This document shows positions 17,842 to 26,418 of a stretch of DNA of 64,000 nt, piece by piece. A program made the position numbers and the translations under genes. The notes under the pieces were generated by a model. The model did not search any database. It saw only the letters and a list, made by a program, of their open reading frames with translations, and was not told where the DNA came from. The DNA is from Asaia bogorensis_B. Lineage in GTDB: Bacteria; Pseudomonadota; Alphaproteobacteria; Acetobacterales; Acetobacteraceae. Each line of letters begins with the position of its first letter. Positions within the stretch are counted from its first letter, which is position 1. The DNA is taken from assembly GCF_900465315.1 (NCBI RefSeq), contig NZ_UBIX01000016.1; one strand, given 5' to 3'.

Positions 17842-18267
17842 ATGAAGAACCTTATCCTACTCGCTCTTTCAATCGTGTCATGCCTGGCATGTACAGAATC
17901 TCGTGCTGGAGAGTTCAAATTCGATACTGAAATCACGATCGGGCAGATCGACAGGGTGGTTGCCGTTCTCAACAAAAAAGCGCCCGCTTATGAAAATGAG
18001 ATGGAAACGATCACGGCGGCCAGTCGCGATGGGCGGATCCTCGTTGAGGAAATCGAACTGACCCGGGAGGCCGACAACTGTATTCAGGCGTTCTCCAAAG
18101 ACAAGCTCAAACAGCTTCTCTATGACGCGACAGCCAATCGTTACTGCAACACCAACCTGAAGTTTCTGATGGACGGCAACGTGTCGCTGAGGCTGATTTT
18201 TTTCTTGCATGGTAAGGAGTTCTACCGCGTTCTCCAGACCCCGTTTTCATGCACGATCGTCAACTGA
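17842..18267 (+). CDS. Small exported protein of unknown function
   Basis: 141 residues from ATG 17842, whose leader MKNLILLALSIVSCLACTES is a signal peptide, with cleavage after SRA or lipidation at the IVSC Cys. The longer frame from 17701 does not fit an export leader. The mature part is charged and helical with Cys in DNCIQ, RYCNT and SCTIV. Base composition is lower in GC than the neighbours and the 5' region is AT-rich, possibly an acquired gene. No family recognised. It converges on the small gene at 18312. Confidence 0.55.
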   Translation: MKNLILLALSIVSCLACTESRAGEFKFDTEITIGQIDRVVAVLNKKAPAYENEMETITAASRDGRILVEEIELTREADNCIQAFSKDKLKQLLYDATANRYCNTNLKFLMDGNVSLRLIFFLHGKEFYRVLQTPFSCTIVN

Positions 18268-18311
18268 CCAGGCGCACCCCGATCACAACGCCAGCCTGCG
18301 CTCTATCGGCC

Positions 18312-18524
18312 TTACGAGCGGCGAATTCTCGTCGTCGGAAGGCCGGGCCCGGAGCAGACAGCATCGAGTGTCGTGTCGATCTGCTCACCAAGTGAAGCCA
18401 AGTCCTGCCGCAGGAAATCGCGCAGGCGCACCAAGCGTGAAACGCTTTCACGGCGGCGGTTCTCTTTCTGGGCAATATGCTGTTCCATTGCCTGCATCTG
18501 ATACATTTGCATCGCACCGAACAT
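18312..18524 (-). CDS. Small helical protein of unknown function
   Basis: 70 residues: Met/Gln-rich start, then a charged helix (about residues 15-55) with heptad-like Leu spacing, so it may form a coiled coil. The start is supported by a strong ribosome-binding site, GGGAGG five bases upstream of ATG 18524. No signal peptide. The function is unknown. A longer reading from 18544 in another frame has no such site. Confidence 0.55.
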   Translation of the reverse strand: MFGAMQMYQMQAMEQHIAQKENRRRESVSRLVRLRDFLRQDLASLGEQIDTTLDAVCSGPGLPTTRIRRS

Positions 18525-18589
18525 GACAGCCTCCCACGCCTCATTAACCGTGGGTAATCTATAACATCACGTCATGTGAGATAAAACAT

Positions 18590-18635
18590 AAAAAACTTCA
18601 CAAGACAGGCAAGTCCTCCTTGGACTCTGCCTTGT
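18590..18635 (-). terminator. Terminator closing the recX-to-fosA run
   Basis: Read on the minus strand: a bulged hairpin (ACAA, GGCA and AGTCC arms at 18600-18616 pairing with 18622-18635) followed by TTTTTT at 18595-18590. It sits just past the fosA stop codon. A second stem (18637-18644 with 18651-18659) spans the stop itself. Confidence 0.55.
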
Positions 18636-18647
18636 CGGGGTCATCAT

Positions 18648-19058
18648 TCAATGATCCCCGCCTGATGCGGCATGGAGCCATTGCAAACGGGTCGACAGCG
18701 ATCCCACGTGGATTTCGAGCTTGTGACCATCAGGATCGAGAAAATAGAGCGAATCGCCTTCGCTCCTGTTCTGCTTCCACAGCGTCACCCTGCCGAGGAG
18801 CCTCTCACACATCGGGGTAAAACCTGCGGGCTCGACAGTGAAAGCCAGATGGGAGTCATCACGCCGGGAAATGGCTTGAGAGCCAGGCAGCAACTCAAGA
18901 CAAAGCCAAAGGGAGCCGGCCTCGAGATACGCTCCCTTCTCCCATCTCTCACGAAGGGCGCAGCCAAGAAGATCGCGGTAAAACGGGATCGACCGATCGA
19001 GATCGCGAACACAGAGCGTGACGTGATTGATGCCCCTGATCAGACTTCTGTCAGACAA
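18648..19058 (-). CDS. fosA: Fosfomycin resistance glutathione transferase, FosA-like
   Basis: Mn-dependent glyoxalase-fold enzyme that opens the fosfomycin epoxide with glutathione. Matches to FosA are extensive: INHVTLCVRDLDRSIPFYRD, GAYLEAGSLWLCLE and WKQNRSEGDSLYFLDPDGHK. Metal ligands are His12, His70 and Glu115; Thr14 and the potassium-binding NRSEGDS loop (97-103) are present. Length 136 is standard. The start is TTG 19058, 22 bases after ribF, with a weak ribosome-binding site, so expression probably depends on read-through from ribF. FosX (hydrolase) is the main alternative, but the substrate loop favours FosA. Confidence 0.85.
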   Translation of the reverse strand: MSDRSLIRGINHVTLCVRDLDRSIPFYRDLLGCALRERWEKGAYLEAGSLWLCLELLPGSQAISRRDDSHLAFTVEPAGFTPMCERLLGRVTLWKQNRSEGDSLYFLDPDGHKLEIHVGSLSTRLQWLHAASGGDH

Positions 19059-19080
19059 ATCCAGGGGCTCGCGTGTTCAA

Positions 19081-20010
19081 TTAAGGAAGGGCGGAAAGCA
19101 CGAGACGTGCGCTTGCAGCATCCTCGGCAATCTGTGCCTTCAGTTCGTCAAGGCCGTTGAACCGACGCTCATCACGCAGAAGCTTGTGCAGGCTGACCTC
19201 AAGCGTCTGACCGTAGAGATCCTCATTCAGGTCAAAAAGATGCGCTTCAAGCCGACTTTCCTGCCCGTCATTGATTGTCGGACGGCGTCCGATATTCGCG
19301 ACACCCGGACTGATCCTTCCGTCAGGGTGGCGCACTGTCACGGCATAAACACCACGTGCGGGTTCAATATGCCGTCCAAGGGGAATATTGGCCGTAGGAA
19401 AACCAAGAAGGCGCCCGCGTTTGTCCCCATGGGTGACCTCGCCCCGGATGAACCATGACCGACCAAGCTCCTCAGCAGCGCGCTCGGGGTAGCCTTCCTG
19501 AAGCAGACGCCGGATTCGTGAGGACGAAAAAGGACCGCTGATATCGGTTAGGGGCGGAACCACAGTCAGCCCGATACCGAGCGTTTCGAGCTTGCGCGCG
19601 AGGTAGTCGATATTGCCCGCTCTGCGATGGCCGAAAGCGAAATCGGGCCCGCAAGCCACATGTTGCACGCCCAGCGCGTTGTGAAGCACATCCTCAACGA
19701 ACTGGTCCGGGCTCAGATGACTGAAATCGGCATCGAACGGTAGCTGGAAGATGGAGCGTACGCCCTGCTCATGCAGAAAGAAGGCTCTTGTCTCGGGCAG
19801 CATGAGACGCAGGGGTGGGTCCTGAGGACGAAAATACTCGCGCGGATGCGGCTCGAAGGTGACTGCCCCAAGCGCCAGATCGGGCCGCGCACCATGGAGG
19901 GATCTGAGAAGATGGACATGCCCGAGATGCACACCATCGAAATTACCGAGAGCTACGGCGGCACCACGGGCTTTTGCGGGTATCGCCGTCCAGTTCTCGT
20001 ACAGGGTCAT
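19081..20010 (-). CDS. ribF: Bifunctional riboflavin kinase/FAD synthetase
   Basis: Makes FMN and then FAD from riboflavin and ATP. The N-terminal nucleotidyltransferase domain shows GNFDGVHLGH and later SSRIRRLLQEG; the C-terminal kinase domain shows GRLLGFPTANI and GVANIGRRPT. Length from ATG 20010 is 309, normal for the family; the frame continues upstream to 20112 but that part is unrelated sequence. ATG 20010 overlaps the mtnC stop by four bases. FAD supply fits an organism relying on membrane flavin dehydrogenases. Confidence 0.93.
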   Translation of the reverse strand: MTLYENWTAIPAKARGAAVALGNFDGVHLGHVHLLRSLHGARPDLALGAVTFEPHPREYFRPQDPPLRLMLPETRAFFLHEQGVRSIFQLPFDADFSHLSPDQFVEDVLHNALGVQHVACGPDFAFGHRRAGNIDYLARKLETLGIGLTVVPPLTDISGPFSSSRIRRLLQEGYPERAAEELGRSWFIRGEVTHGDKRGRLLGFPTANIPLGRHIEPARGVYAVTVRHPDGRISPGVANIGRRPTINDGQESRLEAHLFDLNEDLYGQTLEVSLHKLLRDERRFNGLDELKAQIAEDAASARLVLSALP

Positions 20011-20699
20011 GAAACCGGCAGCTCGAACTGTCGGCTGACACCTGCCAGGTCGATAGCCTGACGAACACCTGCATGAGGCTGGGTGCCATCCTCGGCACGA
20101 ACAAGCTGGCAAACCTTGAGCCCGGCCTCAAGAGCGGCGTCGAGTTCGGCCCCCACATCGGAAAGGAACAGGATCTCTTCGGGGGCAACACCTGCCCGAG
20201 CAGCAATCTCGCGATAGCTCTCGGCAATCTTCTTGCCGCCGATATCGAGGTCGTAAAATGCTTCGAACAGATCTGTCAGATCACCCGCATCGGAATAGCC
20301 ATAAAGCAGGCGCTGCGCGCTGGCGGAGCCCGAAGAGTACACCGCAAGGCGCAACCCTGACTTGTGCCACGCCTTCAGGGCAGGGGGTACGTCCGGATAG
20401 AGACGGGCCTTGAGCTCCCCGCTTTCGAAACCTGTCTTCCAGGCAAGGCCCTGAAGGGACTTCAGAGGGGCTACCTTCTCGTCGCGTACCGTCCAGTCAT
20501 GGAGCTGAGCTACAGGATCGCATCCGGGATTGGCCGCCTCGATATCGGCCAGCGCGACCTTGACCAGCGGATCGCTGGCCTTTTCGCGCAGCAGATCGGG
20601 CATGACCTTGTCCGAATACGGAAACAGCACATCCTTGACGAAGGAAATCGGCAGGGTAGTTCCCTCGATATCCAGCAGAACCAGACGAATAGCGCTCAT
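20007..20699 (-). CDS. mtnC: Acireductone synthase (enolase-phosphatase E1)
   Basis: HAD-superfamily enzyme of the methionine salvage pathway that enolises and dephosphorylates 2,3-diketo-5-methylthiopentyl-1-phosphate. Motif I is LLDIEGTTLPISFV (nucleophile Asp10), motif II is VYSSGSASAQ, and motif IV is FLSDVGAELDAA. Length 230 is typical. Overlaps mtnD upstream and ribF downstream by four bases each, so it is translated as part of one unit. Confidence 0.95.
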   Translation of the reverse strand: MSAIRLVLLDIEGTTLPISFVKDVLFPYSDKVMPDLLREKASDPLVKVALADIEAANPGCDPVAQLHDWTVRDEKVAPLKSLQGLAWKTGFESGELKARLYPDVPPALKAWHKSGLRLAVYSSGSASAQRLLYGYSDAGDLTDLFEAFYDLDIGGKKIAESYREIAARAGVAPEEILFLSDVGAELDAALEAGLKVCQLVRAEDGTQPHAGVRQAIDLAGVSRQFELPVS

Positions 20700-21253
20700 G
20701 CGGCAATATCCGGAATCGTGACGGGAAAACGACGGGCAATCTCGTCACCGGTGTAATCGGCAACCCAGCCTGTCGTGTCTGTGAAGACGCGCAGCGCGAC
20801 GACGTCGGGGGACAGACCGGCATCGAACCAGTGAGGCGTTCCAGCCGGAACGGAAATCAGATCACCCTGGACACAGAGCACAGAATAGACCTTGTCGCCC
20901 ACATGGAGCACGAAGGCCCCCTGCCCATGCACGAAGAAACGAACCTCATCTTCGCTATGGGTATGCTCGGACAGATATTTTTCGCGCATGGCGGCAATCT
21001 GGGGGGTGTGGCGATCAAACCGCACCACGTCGGCACTCCCTGCGCCGGTCTCACCCATCAGCCCGTCGAGATAGGGACGATAGGCCTCCAGAATGTCTTC
21101 AGTTGGCGCGTCCTTCGCCGGCGTCACGGGGGACTGCCAGCGCTCGAAACGCACATTGAGGGGGCGCAGCGTCTCTGCAATTTCACGTCCATCCTGCGTA
21201 TCGAGCAGAATGGTCTCAGGCGCGTCATCGCGATAGATCGTCAGTCGGCTCAT
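20696..21253 (-). CDS. mtnD: Acireductone dioxygenase
   Basis: Cupin enzyme of methionine salvage; the Fe form yields the keto-acid precursor of methionine. The metal motif SEHTHSEDEVRFFVHG supplies two His and a Glu, and the fourth ligand is the His of AGTPHWFD. Length 185 is normal. It sits between mtnB and mtnC with four-base overlaps on both sides. Whether Fe or Ni is bound cannot be told from sequence. Confidence 0.94.
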   Translation of the reverse strand: MSRLTIYRDDAPETILLDTQDGREIAETLRPLNVRFERWQSPVTPAKDAPTEDILEAYRPYLDGLMGETGAGSADVVRFDRHTPQIAAMREKYLSEHTHSEDEVRFFVHGQGAFVLHVGDKVYSVLCVQGDLISVPAGTPHWFDAGLSPDVVALRVFTDTTGWVADYTGDEIARRFPVTIPDIAA

Positions 21254-21867
21254 GCTTTCCGCCTTTCGAGTTCGCAGGCCAGCAGGAATTCCAGCCCTTC
21301 GAGACGGGCCAGCGCCATCGCCATGTCCCGCCCCCAGACATAAACACCATGCCCCCGGATGATATAGCCCGCAGGCATTTTCCCGAGTGAGGGCGCGACC
21401 ACACCTGCCAGCCTTGCGATATCCTGGTCGTTATCAAAGACAGGCACGTCAATGGACGTCGCGTGGGTCGATTGACCCTCAAAAACCTTCAGCAGTTCAT
21501 ACCCTGCCAAAGTGAGGGACGCCCCCGGCATCGCCATGGAAAGCACGGTTGCTGCAACAGAATGACCATGCAGCACCGCCCCGACCGAAGGATCGAAGGC
21601 GTAAAGCTGTGTGTGCAGCAATGTCTCGGCACTGGCTTTTTGCGTCGCATCAAGCGGGTGCCCCTGTGGGTCGATCTCGATCACATCCTGCTCGGTCAGG
21701 AAGCCCTTGTGACCTCCGGAGCGTGTAATCGCGATGCGCCCGTCAGACAGGCGTCGGCTCAGATTGCCCGCCGTGGCAGGAACCCAGCCGCGCTGGTCCA
21801 TTCGCTGTCCGGCCCGGATCACATCCTGCACAGCACCCGACCAGAGCCGGTCAGAAACCTCGGTCAT
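21250..21867 (-). CDS. mtnB: Methylthioribulose-1-phosphate dehydratase
   Basis: Class II aldolase/adducin-fold zinc enzyme of methionine salvage. Visible: GNLSRRL near the N-terminus, the zinc ligands in VLHGHSVAATVLS, and the later RGHGVYVWG. Length 205 is standard. Seven bases separate it from tatA upstream and it overlaps mtnD by four bases. mtnA and a nucleosidase/kinase are not in the window, so earlier steps must be encoded elsewhere. Confidence 0.93.
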   Translation of the reverse strand: MTEVSDRLWSGAVQDVIRAGQRMDQRGWVPATAGNLSRRLSDGRIAITRSGGHKGFLTEQDVIEIDPQGHPLDATQKASAETLLHTQLYAFDPSVGAVLHGHSVAATVLSMAMPGASLTLAGYELLKVFEGQSTHATSIDVPVFDNDQDIARLAGVVAPSLGKMPAGYIIRGHGVYVWGRDMAMALARLEGLEFLLACELERRKA

Positions 21868-21874
21868 GGACAGC

Positions 21875-22177
21875 TCAGTGATTGGTGTTGTTCACACTGC
21901 CGCCGGAAACCGGAGGCGTGTACTGGGGCGCCTGGAAATTCCCATGAGGCACGCCCTGCGGCGCGCCCTGGGCATTGCCATGCGGCGGGGGGGCAATCTG
22001 CCCGTTGGGCTGGGCCGGATGAGTGTCCATGGATTCGTCTTCGGCCATGTTCTTCTTGAAGGATTTGATGCCCTTCGCAAAGTCGCCCATCAGCCCGCTG
22101 ATCTTGCTGCCACCACCGAACAGGATGAGCACAACGGCAAGCACTATCAGCCAGTGCAGGGGACTCATGCTACCCAT
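21875..22177 (-). CDS. tatA: Sec-independent protein translocase subunit TatA
   Basis: Pore-forming component of the twin-arginine export pathway. One N-terminal membrane helix (LHWLIVLAVVLILFGG), the hinge, an amphipathic helix (GLMGDFAKGIKSFKKNM), and a Pro/Gly/Asn-rich tail of about 45 residues that looks disordered. tatB and tatC are not adjacent; the neighbours are a CHAP lipoprotein gene (51 bases upstream) and mtnB. Likely Tat cargo in this window is the small subunit of the dehydrogenase at 30418. Confidence 0.88.
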   Translation of the reverse strand: MGSMSPLHWLIVLAVVLILFGGGSKISGLMGDFAKGIKSFKKNMAEDESMDTHPAQPNGQIAPPPHGNAQGAPQGVPHGNFQAPQYTPPVSGGSVNNTNH

Positions 22178-22228
22178 AATCTCTCTCCTTGTGTGACGGG
22201 ACCATCCAGCCGTCTTTTTTCTCGCTTC

Positions 22229-22786
22229 TCACATGGCGTGATCACGCGCCACTTGCAAGCGCGCAATATCGTCCAGATCACGCGGTACGATAAAGCCGTA
22301 AGTAGGATAGGCACGCGCACCGAGATTCCTGATGGGGGCCCAGTAAACGCGCACGAGGGACCAGTCATTCCCGGGAGAGACATCAATGACCGGCACGGAT
22401 CGATCGATCCGGCCCGGCTCCCAGTTGGCATGTTCCACGAGGATCTTGCGCGACGAGACCGTACTGCGCACGACAGAAACATGACCTGACGGCAGGCGCC
22501 CGGTCGAACGGAACACAAGGATCTCGCCCTGCGCCGGCGTCTGCGTCCGCCGGTATTTGCCGGAGGCACCGCGCCACCATGATGATGCGGCCCCATAAAG
22601 CGCCACGCCCGTCTTGGCTCGTGCGTAAGGTGCGCACTGGAGTGGGCCATTGAAACTGGCGCGACTATATTCCCGCGGACCACCCCCACAGGCCGCGAGC
22701 CCCAGACACAGGCCCACGCCCAACCCACGACCCAGATAAGGGCCCAATTTTCGCGCGGTCTTTCTTTTCAACACAGTGTCTCTCAT
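22229..22786 (-). CDS. CHAP-domain lipoprotein (probable peptidoglycan hydrolase)
   Basis: 185 residues: basic start, hydrophobic leader, lipobox LAAC, then a CHAP domain. The catalytic Cys is in LQCAPYARAKTG, followed by SWWRGASG, GEILVFRSTG and the catalytic His in SGHVSVVR; HANWEPG completes the core. CHAP enzymes cleave peptide bonds in peptidoglycan; here it would act at the cell envelope, anchored by lipid. The start overlaps the recX stop by four bases. No recognisable cell-wall-binding repeats. Confidence 0.8.
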   Translation of the reverse strand: MRDTVLKRKTARKLGPYLGRGLGVGLCLGLAACGGGPREYSRASFNGPLQCAPYARAKTGVALYGAASSWWRGASGKYRRTQTPAQGEILVFRSTGRLPSGHVSVVRSTVSSRKILVEHANWEPGRIDRSVPVIDVSPGNDWSLVRVYWAPIRNLGARAYPTYGFIVPRDLDDIARLQVARDHAM

Positions 22787-23415
22787 GACGATTTGAGCGC
22801 CATGACGCGATCCTCCGCTTCTGTCAGATCCAGAGCCAGCGCCTGTTCGGCCACATCTCGGCCAAATCCAGCACGGGCAAAAATCGCCAGAGCCCGCTGA
22901 TGAGACTCTCCTGCGTCACTGCGGGCCATCTCACCCTCATCCCGGGCGAAGGGGCCAAGCCGACGCTTGCGGGCCAGAACAAGGGCTGCCGCCAGCTCAC
23001 GCTCCTTCGCCTCATCGTCGTGCCGATGGCCGAGAGCCTCTTCCATCGCCTCGCCCAACGTCTCGGCCCCGATCCCTTTCTGGGTAAGGCTGGCCGCCAC
23101 GGCACGGCGGGACCGCCCGGACCGGGTCAGGCTGAGCGAGCGGGAACGCGCGAAGGCAGCATCATCCAGTGCGCCGATACGACGCATATCGCTGACGATT
23201 GCGGCAATAACGGCGCGGCTTTTCTCACGCTCTGAGTCGATCTGGTCTGCCTCGCCCCCCTGGGTGGCGAATTTGCGCGCCCAGCGCATCACCGCGCGGT
23301 CAAGCACCTGCGCAAGCCCCTGTTCGGTCGCGGCAAAGCGCGCCAGATGACGCAGGGCCGCCTCACGCAGGGAGTCCGCTGTCGGCGGGGGAGTCTGATC
23401 CGGAATCGCTGACAT
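22783..23415 (-). CDS. recX: Regulatory protein RecX
   Basis: Modulator of RecA filaments. Core features: LREAALRHLARFAATEQGL at the start, a conserved ALDDAAFARSRSLSLTRSGR motif, and RRAVAASLTQKGIG, all characteristic of RecX. A longer open frame reaches 23583, but family homology starts near ATG 23415 (ATG 23439 possible); neither has a clear ribosome-binding site. It heads the minus-strand run to fosA and diverges from the D-aminopeptidase gene. Confidence 0.85.
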   Translation of the reverse strand: MSAIPDQTPPPTADSLREAALRHLARFAATEQGLAQVLDRAVMRWARKFATQGGEADQIDSEREKSRAVIAAIVSDMRRIGALDDAAFARSRSLSLTRSGRSRRAVAASLTQKGIGAETLGEAMEEALGHRHDDEAKERELAAALVLARKRRLGPFARDEGEMARSDAGESHQRALAIFARAGFGRDVAEQALALDLTEAEDRVMALKSS

Positions 23416-23475
23416 GGGAGGAGTGTGCCATAATTTCATGGCAGCAACATGGTAAAAACCCGCCGGAGATTCCTC

Positions 23476-25062
23476 ATGCCTCATTCTCTGCTCGATCGTG
23501 TTCTGGCGACCCTGCCCTCTGCCTATCCGGGACCCGGCGGGGCAGCAGCGGTGATCCAGAAGGGCGAGATCATTGCGCGACATAGCTGGGGCTTTGCCAA
23601 CGCCGAAACCCGCACGCCTTTCACGCCGCAGACACTGTTTCGCATGTGCTCGATCACGAAGCAGTTCACCTGTGCCCTACTCGACGCCGTAACGGACAAG
23701 GCCCGGCTGGATGCCGTCATCACCTCTCGCCTACCCTTGCTGCAGGAGCCACCACCGGACATTTTTCACCTCGCTCACAACCAGTCAGGTCTGCGTGATT
23801 ACTGGGCGGTGGCCATGCTGCATGGCGCCCCTACGGAATCGGTTTTTGGGCTGGCAGAGGCACGACGGGTGATTGCCGGCACCAGATCCCTGCATTTCAG
23901 GCCCGGCACCAGCTACTCCTACGTCAACCAGAACTTCCATCTTATTTCCGATGCGCTTGAGGCCTGCACAGGGCAGAGCTTTGCCGAATTACTGCGCACA
24001 CGGATTTTCGAACGCTATGGCATGAAAAGTGCCTTTCTGGCGGCAAACACGCAATCCATGCCAGACGGAACGCAAGGCTATGAGGGCAGTGAAGCCACCG
24101 GCTATCGTCAGGCAGTCAACAACATCTTCTGGACGGGCGATGCCGGGCTGGGGGCCAGTCTGGACGATATGATTGCCTGGGAATGTGCGATCGACGCCCA
24201 GCGCGATGATCCCCAAGGGTTCTATAACCGGCTCAGCGCGCCCGTGACCTTCAGCGATGGCACCCCTGCCCGCTACGGTTTCGGATTGCAGCGCGGACGC
24301 CTTTTTGGCCATGCCATGACCGGACACGGCGGCGCCCTGCGCGGCTGGCGTAGCCACAGGCTGCACCTAGCACAGGAACGGCTGTCGGTTGTGGTCATGT
24401 TCAACCACATGTCAGAGGCACATTCGGCGGCGGCAGAACTGGCGGGGGCAGCGCTTGGCATGCCCTCCTCCCCACCTGCCAGAGCGCCCGGCAACCCGGC
24501 CATAATCGGGCATTATCTCGACGCGCAGAACGGTCTTTCGGCTACAATCACGTCTTCAGATCAGGTTGGCGCATCAGGCAGCGCTCTGGCACTTCGTTAT
24601 GCCTATCCGCCCGAGCGCCTAGATAACTGGACCCAGAGCGGCGCTGGTCGCGATGGCACCATCCTGACATTTCAGGATGACAGTCATCCCGAGCGCGGAC
24701 TGATCATGAACCGGCCACAGGAAAACACTCAGCGTGTCCTGTCGCGTCTGGCCATGTCACAATCGCATCAGGATCTGGCAGGGAGGTATCTGTGTGAGGA
24801 ACTCGACAGCATCCTGACCCTGTCCGATGCAGGCGGCGCGCTCTATGGCGCCTTCTCGGGCATGCTGGGGCAAGGGCGCATGGAGAGGCTTCTGCCGCTT
24901 GGAGATGATGTCTGGCTTATCCCGTGTCTGCGTGCGCTCGATCATTCGCCGCCGGGGTACTGGACGCTCTCTTTCCAGCGGGATGCGGCTCAGGCCCTGC
25001 GCGGCATACGTGTCGGATGCTGGCTGGCGCGCGACCTGTTTTATCACGCCATGACAGACTGA
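23476..25062 (+). CDS. D-aminopeptidase (penicillin-binding-protein fold)
   Basis: Serine hydrolase of the beta-lactamase/DAP family that removes N-terminal D-amino acids such as D-Ala. The N-terminal domain has the SxxK motif SITK (Ser59, Lys62), a YSYVNQN box and HGG (TGHGGALRGWR). Two C-terminal lipocalin-like barrels follow, ending GCWLARDLFY; this layout and sequence strongly resemble Ochrobactrum anthropi DAP (520 residues against 528 here). ATG 23476 has GGAG seven bases upstream, better than 23449. No signal peptide, so cytosolic. Confidence 0.88.
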   Translation: MPHSLLDRVLATLPSAYPGPGGAAAVIQKGEIIARHSWGFANAETRTPFTPQTLFRMCSITKQFTCALLDAVTDKARLDAVITSRLPLLQEPPPDIFHLAHNQSGLRDYWAVAMLHGAPTESVFGLAEARRVIAGTRSLHFRPGTSYSYVNQNFHLISDALEACTGQSFAELLRTRIFERYGMKSAFLAANTQSMPDGTQGYEGSEATGYRQAVNNIFWTGDAGLGASLDDMIAWECAIDAQRDDPQGFYNRLSAPVTFSDGTPARYGFGLQRGRLFGHAMTGHGGALRGWRSHRLHLAQERLSVVVMFNHMSEAHSAAAELAGAALGMPSSPPARAPGNPAIIGHYLDAQNGLSATITSSDQVGASGSALALRYAYPPERLDNWTQSGAGRDGTILTFQDDSHPERGLIMNRPQENTQRVLSRLAMSQSHQDLAGRYLCEELDSILTLSDAGGALYGAFSGMLGQGRMERLLPLGDDVWLIPCLRALDHSPPGYWTLSFQRDAAQALRGIRVGCWLARDLFYHAMTD

Positions 25063-25191
25063 ATTTGACGAACCGGGGGGATTAACCCCATCATGGTAAA
25101 GCAGCAGCCCGTGCCCTGCCCTGATTGCTCAGGTGCGGGGCTCTTGTTGTTGCATCTTTCCAATCCATTTCAACCGGGCTCTCATATCGCC

Positions 25192-26418
25192 ATGATTTCC
25201 GCTCTGATGCCAACATTCAAACGAGTCGACCTTGCTTTCGAGCATGGTCAGGGCGCTTGCTTGTACACGGCTGACGGGCGACGATTTCTCGATTTCGGGG
25301 CGGGTATTGCCGTCTCGTCGCTCGGGCATGGTCATGAGGGGCTGGTCAAGGCGATCGCCGAACAGGCCGCACGCGTCATGCACGTGTCCAACCTGTATCG
25401 CATCCCGCAGGCCGAGAAACTGGCCGACAGGCTGGTTGCTCACTCCTTCGCCGACAGCGTCTTCTTTTGCAATTCCGGCGCAGAAGCCAATGAAGGCATG
25501 GTCAAGATGATCCGTAAGACCCAGGCAGGTCGCGGTCATCCCGAGCGTACGCGCATCATCTGCTGCAACGGAGCCTTTCACGGGCGCACGCTTGCCATGA
25601 TCGCCGCCACGGGCAACCCAGCCTATCTCGAAGGCTTCGGTGCCCCTGTCGAGGGCTTCGATCACGTCCCCTTCAACAACATGAACGCGCTTCGTGCCGC
25701 CATCACACCCGAGACAGCCGGCATCATGATCGAGCCCATCCAGGGCGAGACAGGCATCAAGCAGGCTGATCCGCAGTTCATGACCGGGCTGCGCCAGGTT
25801 TGCGACGAATTTGGCCTGATCCTTGCGCTGGACGAGGTTCAGACCGGCATGGGCCGAACCGGCAAACTCTTTGCCCATGAGTGGTATGGCGTCACACCTG
25901 ATGTCATCTCGGTGGCCAAGGGCATTGCTGGTGGTTTCCCCATGGGGGCCATTCTTGCCAGCGAGGAAGTTGCCGCATCGATGGGCGCAGGTTCGCATGG
26001 CACGACTTTTGGCGGCAATCCGCTGGCCTGTGCTGCTGGCAACGCCGTGCTGGATGTCATTCTTGCCGATGGCTTTCTCGATGACGTTGCGCAAAAGGGC
26101 ACCATGCTCGGCAATGAGCTGGCGGCTCTGGTGCATGATCATCCGCGCGTATTCGAGCTTGCTCGTGGCCGCGGTCTGATGTGGGGTCTGAAATGCAGGA
26201 TGCCTGTTGCTCAGGTTCAGGCTCAGGTCATGGCTGAAGGCCTCCTCACCGTGACAGCAGGTGAGAATGTGCTGCGGCTCCTGCCGCCGCTGGTTGTGAC
26301 CCAGGAGGACTGCCGCGAAGCCTGCGCCATTCTCTCACAAGCGGCCCGGGCACTGGAAGCGCAGGAAGACGCGACATCAGACAACAAGACGAACAGCCGG
26401 ACGGAGAGCCAGGCATGA
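25192..26418 (+). CDS. argD: Acetylornithine aminotransferase
   Basis: PLP enzyme of arginine synthesis, converting N-acetylglutamate semialdehyde to N-acetylornithine (and often acting in lysine synthesis). Motifs: FFCNSGAEANEGMVKMIRK, GAFHGRT, LDEVQTGMGRTG and the PLP lysine in VISVAKGIAGGFPMG. The frame is open from 25093 but the family pattern begins near ATG 25192 (ISALMPTFKRVDLAFEHG). A Thr/Ser/Glu-rich tail of about 20 residues ends the protein. It overlaps argF by four bases. Confidence 0.92.
   Translation: MISALMPTFKRVDLAFEHGQGACLYTADGRRFLDFGAGIAVSSLGHGHEGLVKAIAEQAARVMHVSNLYRIPQAEKLADRLVAHSFADSVFFCNSGAEANEGMVKMIRKTQAGRGHPERTRIICCNGAFHGRTLAMIAATGNPAYLEGFGAPVEGFDHVPFNNMNALRAAITPETAGIMIEPIQGETGIKQADPQFMTGLRQVCDEFGLILALDEVQTGMGRTGKLFAHEWYGVTPDVISVAKGIAGGFPMGAILASEEVAASMGAGSHGTTFGGNPLACAAGNAVLDVILADGFLDDVAQKGTMLGNELAALVHDHPRVFELARGRGLMWGLKCRMPVAQVQAQVMAEGLLTVTAGENVLRLLPPLVVTQEDCREACAILSQAARALEAQEDATSDNKTNSRTESQA

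Noticed and set aside
22165..22728. Minus-strand 187-codon frame overlapping the CHAP lipoprotein gene
   Set aside because: Out of frame with the CHAP gene, which has a lipobox and catalytic motifs; the alternative is Arg/Ser-rich shadow sequence.
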